A DNA stretch of 64,000 nt from Acidobacteriaceae bacterium (GTDB lineage Bacteria > Acidobacteriota > Terriglobia > Terriglobales > Acidobacteriaceae): the NCBI GenBank assembly GCA_027307045.1, contig DAHUXR010000009.1, positions 1 through 64,000 on the forward strand, written 5' to 3'. The translations under genes and the position numbers were made by a program. Below the pieces are notes generated by a model. That model was not told the origin of the DNA. It worked only from the letters and a program-made list of their open reading frames with translations, and did no database searches. Positions 27,293 to 36,559 of this stretch are shown piece by piece (within the stretch, counting starts at the first letter, position 1; each line of letters opens with the position of its first letter).

Positions 27293-28492
27293 TTATCGGG
27301 CAGCGGCAGGCCGTGTTCTGGCTGGTACATTGGTAACCCACTGCGGAACATCGTATTTTTTCCATACTTCGGGATCATGGGTGGCGGAGTGTTCAAACCA
27401 CACTGGCAACACGTGTTCTTCAACCGTAGGATCGGTGAACTTTTGTCCGCCGCGGTCTGCCATGATCACGAGATCCATGTGAACGCGAACAGAAACCACG
27501 CTGCGAAACTTCCCCGGAGCTGTCCTGTATTGAGCTTCATGCACGGGGCAGCTAAGCAGAACAAGTTCCCCCAAAGCCACACCCATGGTTGTAGTCAGCA
27601 TGGCAACATTGCCGCCATGACTATGGCAGATAAGATCAATACCTTCTTCACTATGGCTAGCTACCCACTTGGCTAATTCTTCCGCCGCGATGGCCCGTGC
27701 CTTATCGCTATATCCGCCTGTCCAGCTAAAGCGATCATTGTGAGTGTAGAGATCAGCCCGAACGTTTTGAAGAACGTACTGGTAAAAATCCCCACCAGAC
27801 TTCCACCATGGCTGGCCGAGTGCCCAAGTACCATGAATCAGCATTGCCGTATCTCCGGCTCCCCGAGCTGTTGTTCTGGACTCTACTTTCTGAATGAGAC
27901 TATTAAGCTCATTATCATTAGGATCGATGCGGGCAAGAGCGGTAGCAGCAACTTTTCGCGTGAGAGTATCTTGGCTCAGCACACCTTTGTGCAGTACTTC
28001 AATGCAGCGCGAAGGTTCTGTAGTGATCTCAAAGTAAGAAGCCGCAGCAGCAATTCTTACCAGTTCCTCAGGATGATGCAGGCTAGTCTCTAGCAATTCG
28101 GCTGCGGTATCCAGGCTGGGATGAAAATGATATTTTTCCCCTACCGCCGGAAGGATTTCAAGCACCTCAGGACGGATTTCAGATGGCGAGGGCTTGAGTT
28201 TCTCAAGACCATGGCGGTACAGCAGGCGCTCGCGAGTAATAGCCGCCGATTTCCTTTCTCGTCCCGGAGGCAATGGCGGTATGTTTAAAGCCATTGCATC
28301 TGTGGAAGGAACAACATCAGGATGACCTGACAAATCTGCTGCCGCCGAACGCGCCTGTAGCGCACGTGAATCGCCCCTAACCTGATTGCCAATGCTTAGT
28401 AGAAGAGCGGCTTGCGACAGAACGGCATTGTGTGACCGGGAACGATAAGCATCAGGGCTGGGAATAGGTTTTTCAACATAGTTTTCGGCCAT
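27293..28492 (-). CDS. Alpha/beta hydrolase with N-terminal HEAT-like repeats
   Basis: The 399-residue product has no signal peptide. Residues ~105-205 are helical repeats (TAAELLETSLHHPEELVRIA; LTRKVAATALARIDPNDNEL). From 212 on there is an alpha/beta hydrolase: oxyanion segment MLIHGTWALG, nucleophile S291 in LICHSHGGNVA, and probable acid D340 in VRVHMDLVI. The combination of HEAT repeats with a cytoplasmic lipase-like domain is uncommon. AAAGGAT six bases before the ATG supports the start. The substrate may be a lipid or ester. Confidence 0.72.
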   Translation of the reverse strand: MAENYVEKPIPSPDAYRSRSHNAVLSQAALLLSIGNQVRGDSRALQARSAAADLSGHPDVVPSTDAMALNIPPLPPGRERKSAAITRERLLYRHGLEKLKPSPSEIRPEVLEILPAVGEKYHFHPSLDTAAELLETSLHHPEELVRIAAAASYFEITTEPSRCIEVLHKGVLSQDTLTRKVAATALARIDPNDNELNSLIQKVESRTTARGAGDTAMLIHGTWALGQPWWKSGGDFYQYVLQNVRADLYTHNDRFSWTGGYSDKARAIAAEELAKWVASHSEEGIDLICHSHGGNVAMLTTTMGVALGELVLLSCPVHEAQYRTAPGKFRSVVSVRVHMDLVIMADRGGQKFTDPTVEEHVLPVWFEHSATHDPEVWKKYDVPQWVTNVPARTRPAAAR

Positions 28493-28703
28493 CGGTGATC
28501 CTTTATCTAGAAATTAGAAAGGGGGCGGAAAGTCAAGCCATCCGTCATTCAAATCCAAGGGGGCCAGAAGAATACCATAATTCCTTAGATAAAGGGGCCA
28601 GAGTTGGCGCAACTACTGGCAGTTTAGTCTGCAAAGCTAACAGTGTACTTACACCGCAAGGCCAGCGGTCTTTGTCTTTGAGTAATTTGCCAAGGAGTGA
28701 TTC

Positions 28704-29339
28704 ATGCAGGATGCTATCACTATGCGGAAAAGTGTTTTGGTTCTTATCGTGCTTGGCTTAACTGCCTGCGGGCAACAGACACCAGCACCGCGACCACAGG
28801 CCGCCGGCGATGCGGGAAAGACGCATACTGCGGCCAGTACCCAAAAAGGACAAATCGCCCAACCCCAGGTCAAGCCGGGCAAGGCTGCCGATGCTTCCTC
28901 GCTGCTGATCTCGTTTCACGGTTGCGCTGATCTGCTGTTGACGGACCCTCACGGACACAAACTCGGATATGACCCAGCCGGCAGGAAAAGCTATCTGGAA
29001 ATAGCTGGAGGGATTTATGACGAAGGCGATCCCACCGGCGACGATGAGGAAGATGCAAAACGGCAGGGGCAGGAGAAAACCGCAGGAAAGCAGCCCGACT
29101 GCGTGGCTGACAAGACCATCCAGTTTCCGAGTCCTGTTCCCGGCAAGTACATCCTGAAGATGGGCGGCCAGACCGGTACGGCGTTCAAGCTTGAAATCAC
29201 CAGCTATGGGCGTGACGCGAATGAAAACGGGCATTACGTTCTGTCACAGGAGGCAAGTTCTACGCCGTCGCCGTTTTATGAATTCGAATTGCCGCCCCCA
29301 TCCGGCACGCAGTTTCAGGTGAAAGCAGCTTCGAAATAA
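28704..29339 (+). CDS. Putative lipoprotein of unknown function
   Basis: The 211-residue product carries a type II signal peptide: basic start, hydrophobic core VLVLIVLGL and lipobox LTAC with the lipidated Cys at 22. After a Pro/Ala/Gln-rich linker comes a beta-rich domain (SLLISFHGCADLLLTDPHGHKL; GKYILKMGG) interrupted by an acidic loop GDPTGDDEEDAKRQ. AAGGAG sits six bases before the ATG. No family is recognised; a cell-envelope lipoprotein is the safe call. Confidence 0.7.
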   Translation: MQDAITMRKSVLVLIVLGLTACGQQTPAPRPQAAGDAGKTHTAASTQKGQIAQPQVKPGKAADASSLLISFHGCADLLLTDPHGHKLGYDPAGRKSYLEIAGGIYDEGDPTGDDEEDAKRQGQEKTAGKQPDCVADKTIQFPSPVPGKYILKMGGQTGTAFKLEITSYGRDANENGHYVLSQEASSTPSPFYEFELPPPSGTQFQVKAASK

Positions 29340-29361
29340 GCATTAGCCATCAGCCAAAGAC

Positions 29362-29535
29362 ATTGCCGCAGATTTACGCTGATGGGCGCTGATTGAGAAG
29401 AATAAGCCGCGATTATGCGAAATGCGCGAATCAATTGTTTTCTAAATCTGATTCCTGTGCATCCGCGAAATTCGCGGCTAAGTTTTCAATCCCAACTTTT
29501 TGATCAGTCTTTATCAGCGCAAATCTGCGGCAAGA
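29362..29535. repeat. Dispersed intergenic inverted repeat ('gccgcgaat' family)
   Basis: The arms are 'attgccgcagatttacgctg' and 'cagcgcaaatctgcggcaag' on the outside, and 'aagccgcgattatgcgaaat' and 'ccgcgaaattcgcggctaag' inside. This is the most complete copy in the window, with two nested pairs of arms. Confidence 0.72.
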
Positions 29536-29561
29536 GATTTTTGCTGACTGCCGAATGCCAT

Positions 29562-30926
29562 CTAGCAATGCACAATCTTCTCTGACTCAATCCCCTTGGT
29601 CGCGTTGCGCGAGTCCACGACAAGCTTTGCTTCCTGAACGATCTTCTTATAGTCGTAGTCGCTGTGGTCGGTCACGATGAGGACGCAGTCGTACTGGCCT
29701 AGCTTTTCCAGCGGAGCGCAGGTCATTTGCAGGTTGTACTTGCGCCCGCGGCCGACTTTAGGGAAATAAGGATCGTGGTAGGCAACGTCGGCCCCTCGGC
29801 GCTGCAACTCTTCAATGATGGTGAGCGCGGGCGATTCACGCAGGTCGTCGATATCGCGCTTGTATGCCACGCCCAGCACCAGAACTTTTGATCCGTTCAA
29901 TGATTTCTTGTGGCGGTTCAGCGCGGCGGTCACGGCGTCAACCACGTTATAGGGCATTGCCGAGTTGATCTCTCCGGCAAGCTCTATAAAACGTGTGTGG
30001 AAGTCAAACTCCTTGGCCTTCCATGACAAGTAAAAAGGATCTACGGGGATGCAGTGTCCGCCGAGCCCCGGGCCGGGATAAAACGGTTGAAAGCCAAACG
30101 GCTTGGTCGAGGCAGCGCGGATGACTTCCCAGATGTCAATGTTCATGCGCAGGCAGAGCATCTTGAGTTCGTTGACTAGAGCGATGTTCACGCAGCGATA
30201 GATATTTTCCAGCAGCTTGGTCATTTCCGCCACGGCCGGACTGGAGACCGGGACCACGCGATTGAAAATGGAGTTATAAACCGCGCCGGCAACTTCAGAG
30301 GCAGCCGGATTTACGCCTCCGATAACCTTGGGAATGTCCTTGCGGGCAACGGTGTCATTGCCCGGGTCTTCACGCTCAGGAGAAAACGCCACCAGAAAAG
30401 TTGTCTTTGGGTCGTCCTGCTCAGGGCGTGCGGCTTTCAGCTTGGCCTTGTTGCCGGCTTCCAGCACAGGAATCAGCACTTCCTCGGTCGTCCCTGGATA
30501 GGTGGTGCTCTCCAGCACAATCAACTGGCCCGCATGAACGTGCGGCGCAATGGCTTTGGCGGTCTCGCGAATGTAGCTCAGGTCGGGCTCATGGTACTCG
30601 TTCAGAGGCGTAGGTACACAAATGATCAGGGCATCCATGTCCTTGGCGTGGGCGTACTCGTCCGTGGCCCAAAAGCCTTTGGCGGCAGCGGCGGCAATCT
30701 CGGTTTTCGGGATGCGATAGATATAGGAGCGGCCATTATTCAGGGCCTTGACCTTTTCAGGGTCGATATCGAACCCGGTCACGGGAAAGCCGGCTTCATT
30801 GAACAGGAGAGCCAGGGGCAGTCCGACATAACCAAGGCCAATAATTCCTATTTTCGCGGTATGCGCCTGAATGCGTCCGAGCAAAGACTCCAGCGTCTGG
30901 GAACGGGGTCCGGTTGTTGAAGGCAT
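29562..30926 (-). CDS. Nucleotide-sugar dehydrogenase (UDP-GlcNAc/ManNAc 6-dehydrogenase type)
   Basis: The product is 454 residues from the ATG at 30926; a TTG two codons upstream is less likely. The N-terminal Rossmann domain has GIIGLGYVGLPLALLFNEAG. The central helix region has ENIYRCVNIALVNEL, the catalytic Cys lies in PGLGGHCIPVDPFYL, and the C-terminal domain has VLGVAYKRDIDDLRESPA. It oxidises the C6 hydroxyl of a UDP-sugar with two NAD+, supplying uronic acids for surface polysaccharide. The substrate most resembles WbpA/WecC enzymes, which I infer from the motif context only. It is read divergently from the FecR gene. Confidence 0.9.
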   Translation of the reverse strand: MPSTTGPRSQTLESLLGRIQAHTAKIGIIGLGYVGLPLALLFNEAGFPVTGFDIDPEKVKALNNGRSYIYRIPKTEIAAAAAKGFWATDEYAHAKDMDALIICVPTPLNEYHEPDLSYIRETAKAIAPHVHAGQLIVLESTTYPGTTEEVLIPVLEAGNKAKLKAARPEQDDPKTTFLVAFSPEREDPGNDTVARKDIPKVIGGVNPAASEVAGAVYNSIFNRVVPVSSPAVAEMTKLLENIYRCVNIALVNELKMLCLRMNIDIWEVIRAASTKPFGFQPFYPGPGLGGHCIPVDPFYLSWKAKEFDFHTRFIELAGEINSAMPYNVVDAVTAALNRHKKSLNGSKVLVLGVAYKRDIDDLRESPALTIIEELQRRGADVAYHDPYFPKVGRGRKYNLQMTCAPLEKLGQYDCVLIVTDHSDYDYKKIVQEAKLVVDSRNATKGIESEKIVHC

Positions 30927-31189
30927 GATCAATTTTGCGTCAGGCGGTCGCGTTTAGGCAAACCTGGCGTCAGTAATGCAGGGTGCATGATCCTATCGTT
31001 ACTGCCCGAACCAACATGGCTACTGCCAGTTGAGCCGCTTTCTGCTTTAATTACAACATTTGACGGGAGTGTCTGGCCGTTTTGAAAAGTAGACCGAACA
31101 CCTTAGTCGGGGCCAAGGGAGCCCAATCTGACGGCTGCAACTGTTGTGTTAATCTGTAGCCACCGATAACTCCCCAACTTTTAAAGTCT

Positions 31190-32467
31190 GTGGCGCAAAA
31201 GCGAAAATCCGCATTTCAGATTTCATACGTCACCATCACCTATCGCAGCGTGCTGATGGGAATACTTGCGATTGTGCTGCTTGCGTTTGTTGTGATGTAT
31301 TTTGCTTTTCCGGACACAGCCAATAAGTTGATTCTTTCCGGCCAAATTGGGCTGGGAAAAATGCTGAATAAGTTTGGAATCGGCGGCGGAGACCCCGGCA
31401 CAACTCCCGATCCTGGTCCGCAGCAAGCCCACTTCACCAACATTGACGGCAACGTGCGCGTGCGCAAAGCCAGCACAAATACGTGGGTTGTGGCGGACTA
31501 TTCGCTGGCGTTGGAGCGGGGCGACGTTGTCCAGACGTCCCCGGAAGGCATGGCCAAGGTGGTGTTTACGGACGGCACTAACTATACCGTGAAGCCGGCG
31601 TCGCTCATTACCATCCAGGAAAACTCCATGAATGCCTCGCAGCAAACAAAAGTGGCGGTGCAGGTTACGACCGGAAAGGTCGATCTTGCAACATCCACGC
31701 TGGCCAGCGGATCAAAGTCGCAGGTAATTGTGGGCGATGCAACGGCCACCATCGCATCTGAGAGCTCTGCGGAAGTGATGAACGATATCCGCGCTGATCA
31801 GCACGAGATCCTGGTGAAGAAAGGTTCGGGCGAGGTAACCCGCGGTGGGCAGACGATACCTCTGGAGAGCTACACCAAGGCATCGTTCACCAGCAATTCC
31901 AAAGGGTTGGTCAAATCCAAGGAACTGCAGCCGCCCACTTTGATCTCACCGGCCCCGTTGCAAAATGTTTTTCTGGACCAGGCGACGAAGGGAGTGACCT
32001 TCTCCTGGTCTCCCGTGGATAGCGTGAAGGAATACCACATCAAGATCAATCGCAACCCGTCATTCACGGGGCCAGGAGTGGATGATAAAAAGGCGGCAAC
32101 GCAGGTCCTGGTCACGAATCTACAGGAAGGCGTTCCTTATTATTGGCAGGTGCGGTCGATTGGGCAGGACGGCAAAGAATCGATTGAAAGTGAGATTTAC
32201 CGATTCACCATTGTCCCCAAAGGTACCGGATCGCTGGCGCTGGAAGTAGGGGATTTTGTACAAATGGGACATGTGATTGAAGTGAAGGGACACACCGAGC
32301 CCAATGCCCGGGTGATGGTCAATGGGCAGGAGGCGGTGGTGGCCAGTGATGGCGCGTTCCGCCATTTCACCAACCCACTTCCCACGGGCGAGAACGTGAT
32401 AACGATTACGGCACAGGACGCCAAGGGCGGGGTGAATACAGTAACGAGGCCGATCACTATACAGTAG
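31190..32467 (+). CDS. Membrane-anchored FecR-domain protein
   Basis: The 425-residue product starts at GTG. One transmembrane helix (about 20-43) is followed by an extracytoplasmic FecR domain (GNVRVRKASTNTWVVADYSL; ERGDVVQTSPEGMAKVVF). Next is a fibronectin III-like segment (FSWSPVDSVKEYHIKINRNP; GVPYYWQVRSIGQDG), then a C-terminal glucodextranase-B-like Ig domain (VKGHTEPNARVMVNGQEAV). Not linked to a TonB receptor or sigma factor here, so it is not a classical FecR anti-sigma protein; a surface or cell-wall role next to mreB is possible. Confidence 0.82.
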   Translation: MAQKRKSAFQISYVTITYRSVLMGILAIVLLAFVVMYFAFPDTANKLILSGQIGLGKMLNKFGIGGGDPGTTPDPGPQQAHFTNIDGNVRVRKASTNTWVVADYSLALERGDVVQTSPEGMAKVVFTDGTNYTVKPASLITIQENSMNASQQTKVAVQVTTGKVDLATSTLASGSKSQVIVGDATATIASESSAEVMNDIRADQHEILVKKGSGEVTRGGQTIPLESYTKASFTSNSKGLVKSKELQPPTLISPAPLQNVFLDQATKGVTFSWSPVDSVKEYHIKINRNPSFTGPGVDDKKAATQVLVTNLQEGVPYYWQVRSIGQDGKESIESEIYRFTIVPKGTGSLALEVGDFVQMGHVIEVKGHTEPNARVMVNGQEAVVASDGAFRHFTNPLPTGENVITITAQDAKGGVNTVTRPITIQ

Positions 32468-32623
32468 AATCGCTTATTGCCCAATTTTGGTTTCTGTATC
32501 ACAGTAAGAGGTCCCCAGAAAAGTTTGTGCACGAAAGCGGAAGAGGTCGGGACGGGATTGGTGCGCCGTCTAAAACTTTTTCGGTCGTGACCGAAAGATA
32601 TTTAATAGAAGAAAGAATCTGGT

Positions 32624-33688
32624 ATGTCGAAAAACGGTTTTAAATCAGAGAATTCGCGCATTCATAATTTGCGCTCGCTCTTCAGCATGTTTTCCAGCGA
32701 TCTGGCGATCGATCTGGGGACGGCCAACACGCTGGTGTATGCCAAAGGCAAGGGCATTGTGGTGAACGAGCCTTCCATTGTGGCGATCAACAAAAATACC
32801 GGAGAAGTGGAGGCCGTGGGCAAGGAAGCGAAAGAGATGCTGGGCCGCACTCCGGGAAACATCGTGGCCATTAAGCCCATGAAAGACGGCGTGATTGCCG
32901 ACTTCAAGGTCACGGAAAAAATGCTTAATTACTTTATCCAGAAGGCGCATAACCGCAAGATGCTGGTGCATCCGCGGATTGTGATCGGCGTGCCTTCTGA
33001 AATTACGCAGGTGGAAAAGCGCGCTGTCATGGATTCCGCCTATCGCGCAAAAGCCAGTGAGGTCCACCTGGTGGAGCAGGCGATGGTGGCCGCGATTGGC
33101 GCCGGACTGCCCATCACCGAGCCCAGCGGCAACATGGTGGTCGATATCGGCGGCGGCACCACGGACATCGCCGTGATTTCGCTCAGCGGCATCGTTTATT
33201 CACGTTCCGTGCGCATGGCGGGTAATCAGATGGATGAAGCCATCATGAATTATCTGAAGCGGAAATACAACCTGCTGATCGGCGAGCGCACAGCCGAGCA
33301 GATCAAGATGGAAATCGGCTCGGCGCACCAGCTCGAAAAGCCGATGACCATGGAAATCAAAGGGCGCAACCTGATTGAAGGCGTGCCCAAGACCATTACC
33401 ATTGACGACAGCGAAATTCGCGAGGCCCTGAGCGAGTGCATCAGCACCATCATGAACGCGATTCGCGTGGCCCTGGAACGCACACCGCCGGAATTGAGCG
33501 CGGACATCAGCGACCGTGGCATCGTCCTGACGGGCGGCGGCGCATTGCTGAAGAACCTGGATAAGAGAATCCGCGAAGAAACCGGATTGCCGGTTTCCAT
33601 TGCCGATGATCCACTGGCCAGCGTGGTGCTCGGCACGGGAAAAATGCTCAGCGACTTCAAACTCTTAAGAAAGATTTCGATTGAGTAA
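32624..33688 (+). CDS. mreB: Rod-shape-determining actin homologue MreB
   Basis: The 354-residue product has actin-fold phosphate loops [20 protein letters not shown] and [16 protein letters not shown], and adenosine motif [16 protein letters not shown] 22-residue N-terminal extension precedes the usual MFSSDLAID start; an internal ATG there is the alternative. MreB forms membrane filaments that guide the elongasome. It heads the mreBCD gene cluster, with 72 bases to mreC. Confidence 0.97.
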   Translation: MSKNGFKSENSRIHNLRSLFSMFSSDLAIDLGTANTLVYAKGKGIVVNEPSIVAINKNTGEVEAVGKEAKEMLGRTPGNIVAIKPMKDGVIADFKVTEKMLNYFIQKAHNRKMLVHPRIVIGVPSEITQVEKRAVMDSAYRAKASEVHLVEQAMVAAIGAGLPITEPSGNMVVDIGGGTTDIAVISLSGIVYSRSVRMAGNQMDEAIMNYLKRKYNLLIGERTAEQIKMEIGSAHQLEKPMTMEIKGRNLIEGVPKTITIDDSEIREALSECISTIMNAIRVALERTPPELSADISDRGIVLTGGGALLKNLDKRIREETGLPVSIADDPLASVVLGTGKMLSDFKLLRKISIE

Positions 33689-33760
33689 GGCGTCTATTCG
33701 TAAACCAGGAGACGGGCCTGGTAAGTCCGTCTCTCATCTGGCCCTCCTTTAGCGCAGGTC

Positions 33761-35161
33761 ATGGAAAATTTCTTTACTCGGTACAAGAACCCGCTGGCAT
33801 TGATGGCGGTTCTTTTCATTCAGGTGGTCGCTCTGGCCACCCAGGTGAAGCGTCCGGAAGGCGCAAAGCCAGGAAGTACCGGAAGCGGGACGCGGCTGAT
33901 CCGCGTGTGGACTGTCACTGCATTTACTCCGGTGGAAAAGATGTTCGTTTCAACCGGGCATTTCTTCCGCCACGGCTGGCACAACTATGCCGACCTTCGC
34001 GGCGCTCGCCAGCAGAACAAGGAACTGCAGGATGAAGTCGCCCGCCTGCAGATGGAGCAGGTGCGGCTCAGGCAGGATGCCGACCAGGCCCGGCGATTGC
34101 AGGTCTTGCTGGACTTCAAGGAAAATTTCATTTCGAAAACAGTGGCGGCCCAGGTGATTGCCTTCAGTGGAACGGAGCAGTCGCGGCTGATCACCATCGA
34201 TAAAGGTTCACGCGACGGCCTTAAGCCTGACATGGCCGTGATTACCCCGGACGGAATCGTGGGTAAGGTGAAAGATGTTTTCCGGCTTAGCTCGCAAGTG
34301 TTGCTGATCAACGATCATGACAGCGGAGCCGGCGTGATTCTGGAAAATTCTCGCCTGCAAGGAATCGTAAAAGGCACGCCGCTGGGCGAGCTCCAGATCA
34401 ATGAGATTATGTCCGACGAGAAGGTGGAACCTGGCGAGCACGTGATTACCAGCGGCGGCGACCGCATTTATCCCAAAGGGTATTCCGTTGGCACCGTGAT
34501 TGCATCCACCCCGGACCACGAAAACGATCCCTTTCTCGTCATCAAGATCAAGCCGGCAGCAGACCTCAATCGGCTGGAAGAAGTGCTGGTCATTACTGAG
34601 ATGGCAGACAATTCACATTCCGCTTCCGCAGGCCCGGAGCCCATGCGCGCCGCGGACATCCTGTCACAACGGCTGCCCAGCGTACCCAAGCTTGATCCGA
34701 ACGCGCCGAAGACACCCGGCGGTACAAAGACAGGAGTTCCAGCGCCAAAAGCCTCGCCCACTGGAGGTGTCCAGCCAGGAATTCCGACGCCAAAGACTTC
34801 GCCCACTCGCGCCATAGCTAATAAAGCTGCAACCGCAGGCGGTGGGCAGAATCCGGTTCACTGGAACCCGCCCGTGACGGCACCTGGAACCACGGCCCCA
34901 GGTTCAACCAGCTCTAGAGCAGGCACAGGCGGGAAAACGCAGCCGGGCTCGGCACAGAAGACTGCAACTCCATCTGGCGCTGCTGGTGCTTCCGTCACGC
35001 CCACGCCGCCCAAACCGAGAGCTACTCCCACGAAACCCAAAGTTCCGGCAGCCGCTCCGGGTTCAAATGAGCCAGGTGCTCCTTCCCCCACGCCGGCAAG
35101 CACGCCTGAGCCGACGCCGGGAGCAAACCAACCAGCAACGCAGCAGAGGTCGCCGCGATGA
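33761..35161 (+). CDS. mreC: MreC with a long Pro/Thr/Ala-rich C-terminal tail
   Basis: The 466-residue product has an N-terminal membrane helix, a coiled coil (about 85-125) and the MreC beta domains (SRLITIDKGSRDGLKPDMAV; VITSGGDRIYPKGYSVGTV) up to about residue 290. The remaining ~170 residues are low complexity, rich in Pro, Thr, Ala, Gly and Lys. Usual MreC is about 280-330 residues, so the tail is an addition, probably periplasmic and disordered. The mreD start codon overlaps its stop (ATGA). Confidence 0.95.
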   Translation: MENFFTRYKNPLALMAVLFIQVVALATQVKRPEGAKPGSTGSGTRLIRVWTVTAFTPVEKMFVSTGHFFRHGWHNYADLRGARQQNKELQDEVARLQMEQVRLRQDADQARRLQVLLDFKENFISKTVAAQVIAFSGTEQSRLITIDKGSRDGLKPDMAVITPDGIVGKVKDVFRLSSQVLLINDHDSGAGVILENSRLQGIVKGTPLGELQINEIMSDEKVEPGEHVITSGGDRIYPKGYSVGTVIASTPDHENDPFLVIKIKPAADLNRLEEVLVITEMADNSHSASAGPEPMRAADILSQRLPSVPKLDPNAPKTPGGTKTGVPAPKASPTGGVQPGIPTPKTSPTRAIANKAATAGGGQNPVHWNPPVTAPGTTAPGSTSSRAGTGGKTQPGSAQKTATPSGAAGASVTPTPPKPRATPTKPKVPAAAPGSNEPGAPSPTPASTPEPTPGANQPATQQRSPR

Positions 35162-35676
35162 ACTCCAGCGTATCGCTAACCTCTCGCGAGGAAATAGAGG
35201 TACATCGGTTTAGCTGGCCGGTTTCCATCGGTATTCCGTTGCTGGCCATCTTTCTCCAGGTCTTTCTGAACCAAAGCCTGATGAAGGTGCTGGATCTGCC
35301 GCTGCTGGTGACGATCTTTTTTGCCGTCGCCCGACGCCGTCCTATCCCCGGCATGATCACCGGAGCATTAATCGGGACGCTGCAAGACGCATGGACTGGG
35401 CATCCCATCGGGCTCTTTGGGATTGCCAAGACCATCGTTGGCTATCTGGGATCGTCTCTGGGCGTGAAAGTTGACGTTGACAACCCCGGCTCGCGCTTCC
35501 TGATGACGTTTGCTTTTGTCCTGATTCACCGCTTTGTTTATATGGCCATCAGCCTGCAACTGGTGGGCGGAAGTGAAGCGTGGATATGGAGCCATACGCT
35601 GCTTTCGGCCTTGGTCAATGGCCTGGCAGCCGTTGTGCTGTTCGCGGCGCTGGATAGGTTCAAACTCAGAAATTAA
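35158..35676 (+). CDS. mreD: Rod shape-determining protein MreD
   Basis: The 172-residue integral membrane protein has about five hydrophobic segments, including the conserved MITGALIGTLQDAWTGHPIG loop region. It starts within the mreC stop codon (4-base overlap), implying translational coupling. MreD is the membrane partner of MreC in the elongasome. Normally mrdA follows; here 2.9 kb of unrelated genes intervenes. Confidence 0.93.
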   Translation: MNSSVSLTSREEIEVHRFSWPVSIGIPLLAIFLQVFLNQSLMKVLDLPLLVTIFFAVARRRPIPGMITGALIGTLQDAWTGHPIGLFGIAKTIVGYLGSSLGVKVDVDNPGSRFLMTFAFVLIHRFVYMAISLQLVGGSEAWIWSHTLLSALVNGLAAVVLFAALDRFKLRN

Positions 35677-35860
35677 GCAAGCTGCAAGTGGCCTTAAGTC
35701 ACCCCGTCCAGTGGAGCGGGTGTTTCCCTACGCCTTCTTTCCAGTTACACGCAAGTTCTTCACTTTTTGATCCGAAACTGCTTAAACTTTGGGATCAGCG
35801 CCGCGTCTAACCTCTCGACGGAATATCTGAACGCGGATCAACAGAAGGAGCAATCTACAA

Positions 35861-36451
35861 ATGAAACGGTCTTTAATGAAACGATCTGTATTTTCGCTCG
35901 TTACGGTCGCCCTGCTTGCTGCCTTTGGAATGGATCTTCACAGTCAGGCGCAAAAACAGAATCAATCTCCAAGTCCGGCGCGCTCTCGGTCCGATGAGAT
36001 GTTGGAGAGGTGGAACGGCATCGGAAACAAGCTGGTCGCCATGGCAAAGGATTTTCCTGAAGACAAATATGACTTCAAGGTGCAGAAGGACCAGCGTACC
36101 TTCGCCCTGAATCTTCTCCACGCCGCCGCACTGGATTTCGTTCTGATACGCAGGGTTTCCGGAACCAATGTCGGGCCTGACTTCGGTGAGGGCGACAATC
36201 CTACGCGCGACCAGTTCAAGACCAAGGCTGATGTGGTGAAGTTCGTGGAAGAGGCCGTCGCGGACGGAGCAAAAGTGATTCAAGAGCAGGGCGACGCGGG
36301 TTTGGACAAGACAACAAAATTCTTTGGCAACCGGATGTCCCACAACTAAAACATCTGGGCGTTCGCCATCGAGCACAGCGGCGAGCACTATGGCCAGCTT
36401 GTGGTCTACTATCGCGCGAACAACCTGGTGCCACCGGACTCGCGCCGTTAA
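35861..36451 (+). pseudogene. Exported DinB-like gene with an in-frame stop codon
   Basis: The frame encodes a signal peptide (FSLVTVALLAAFGMDLHSQA) and a DinB-like fold. A TAA interrupts it at codon 163 (36347-36349). Translation beyond that stop, in the same frame, gives WAFAIEHSGEHYGQLVVYYR and ends at 36449-36451, which is the expected last helix with the third metal histidine. The protein made up to TAA (162 residues) would lack that helix. A nonsense mutation in a recently functional gene fits best; a sequencing error or readthrough are alternatives. Confidence 0.8.
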
Positions 36452-36522
36452 CGCGCCAAGAGAATCCTTGAAGCTTCAAGCCTGCACTTAGCCACAAGGC
36501 CGGTCATTTCCCTTTATATGCC

Positions 36523-36552
36523 TTGACACGTATATGCTCTATGGAGTATATA
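36523..36552 (+). promoter_or_regulatory. Promoter and ArsR operator
   Basis: TTGACA (36523-36528), an 18-base spacer and TATATA (36547-36552) form the promoter. An imperfect palindrome, TATATGCTC (36531-36539) and GAGTATATA (36544-36552) around TATG, fills the spacer and the -10. This is the placement expected for autorepression by the ArsR protein encoded immediately downstream. Confidence 0.75.
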
Positions 36553-36559
36553 AATAGGG

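Noticed and set aside
26758..29535. CRISPR array suggested by recurring 'gccgcgaat' units
   Set aside because: The units are not evenly spaced, are inverted relative to one another and are spread over different spacers; no cas gene is present.
31190..32467. FecR-type anti-sigma regulator of iron uptake
   Set aside because: The FecR domain is present, but there is no ECF sigma factor or TonB receptor adjacent and the protein has added FN3 and Ig domains.
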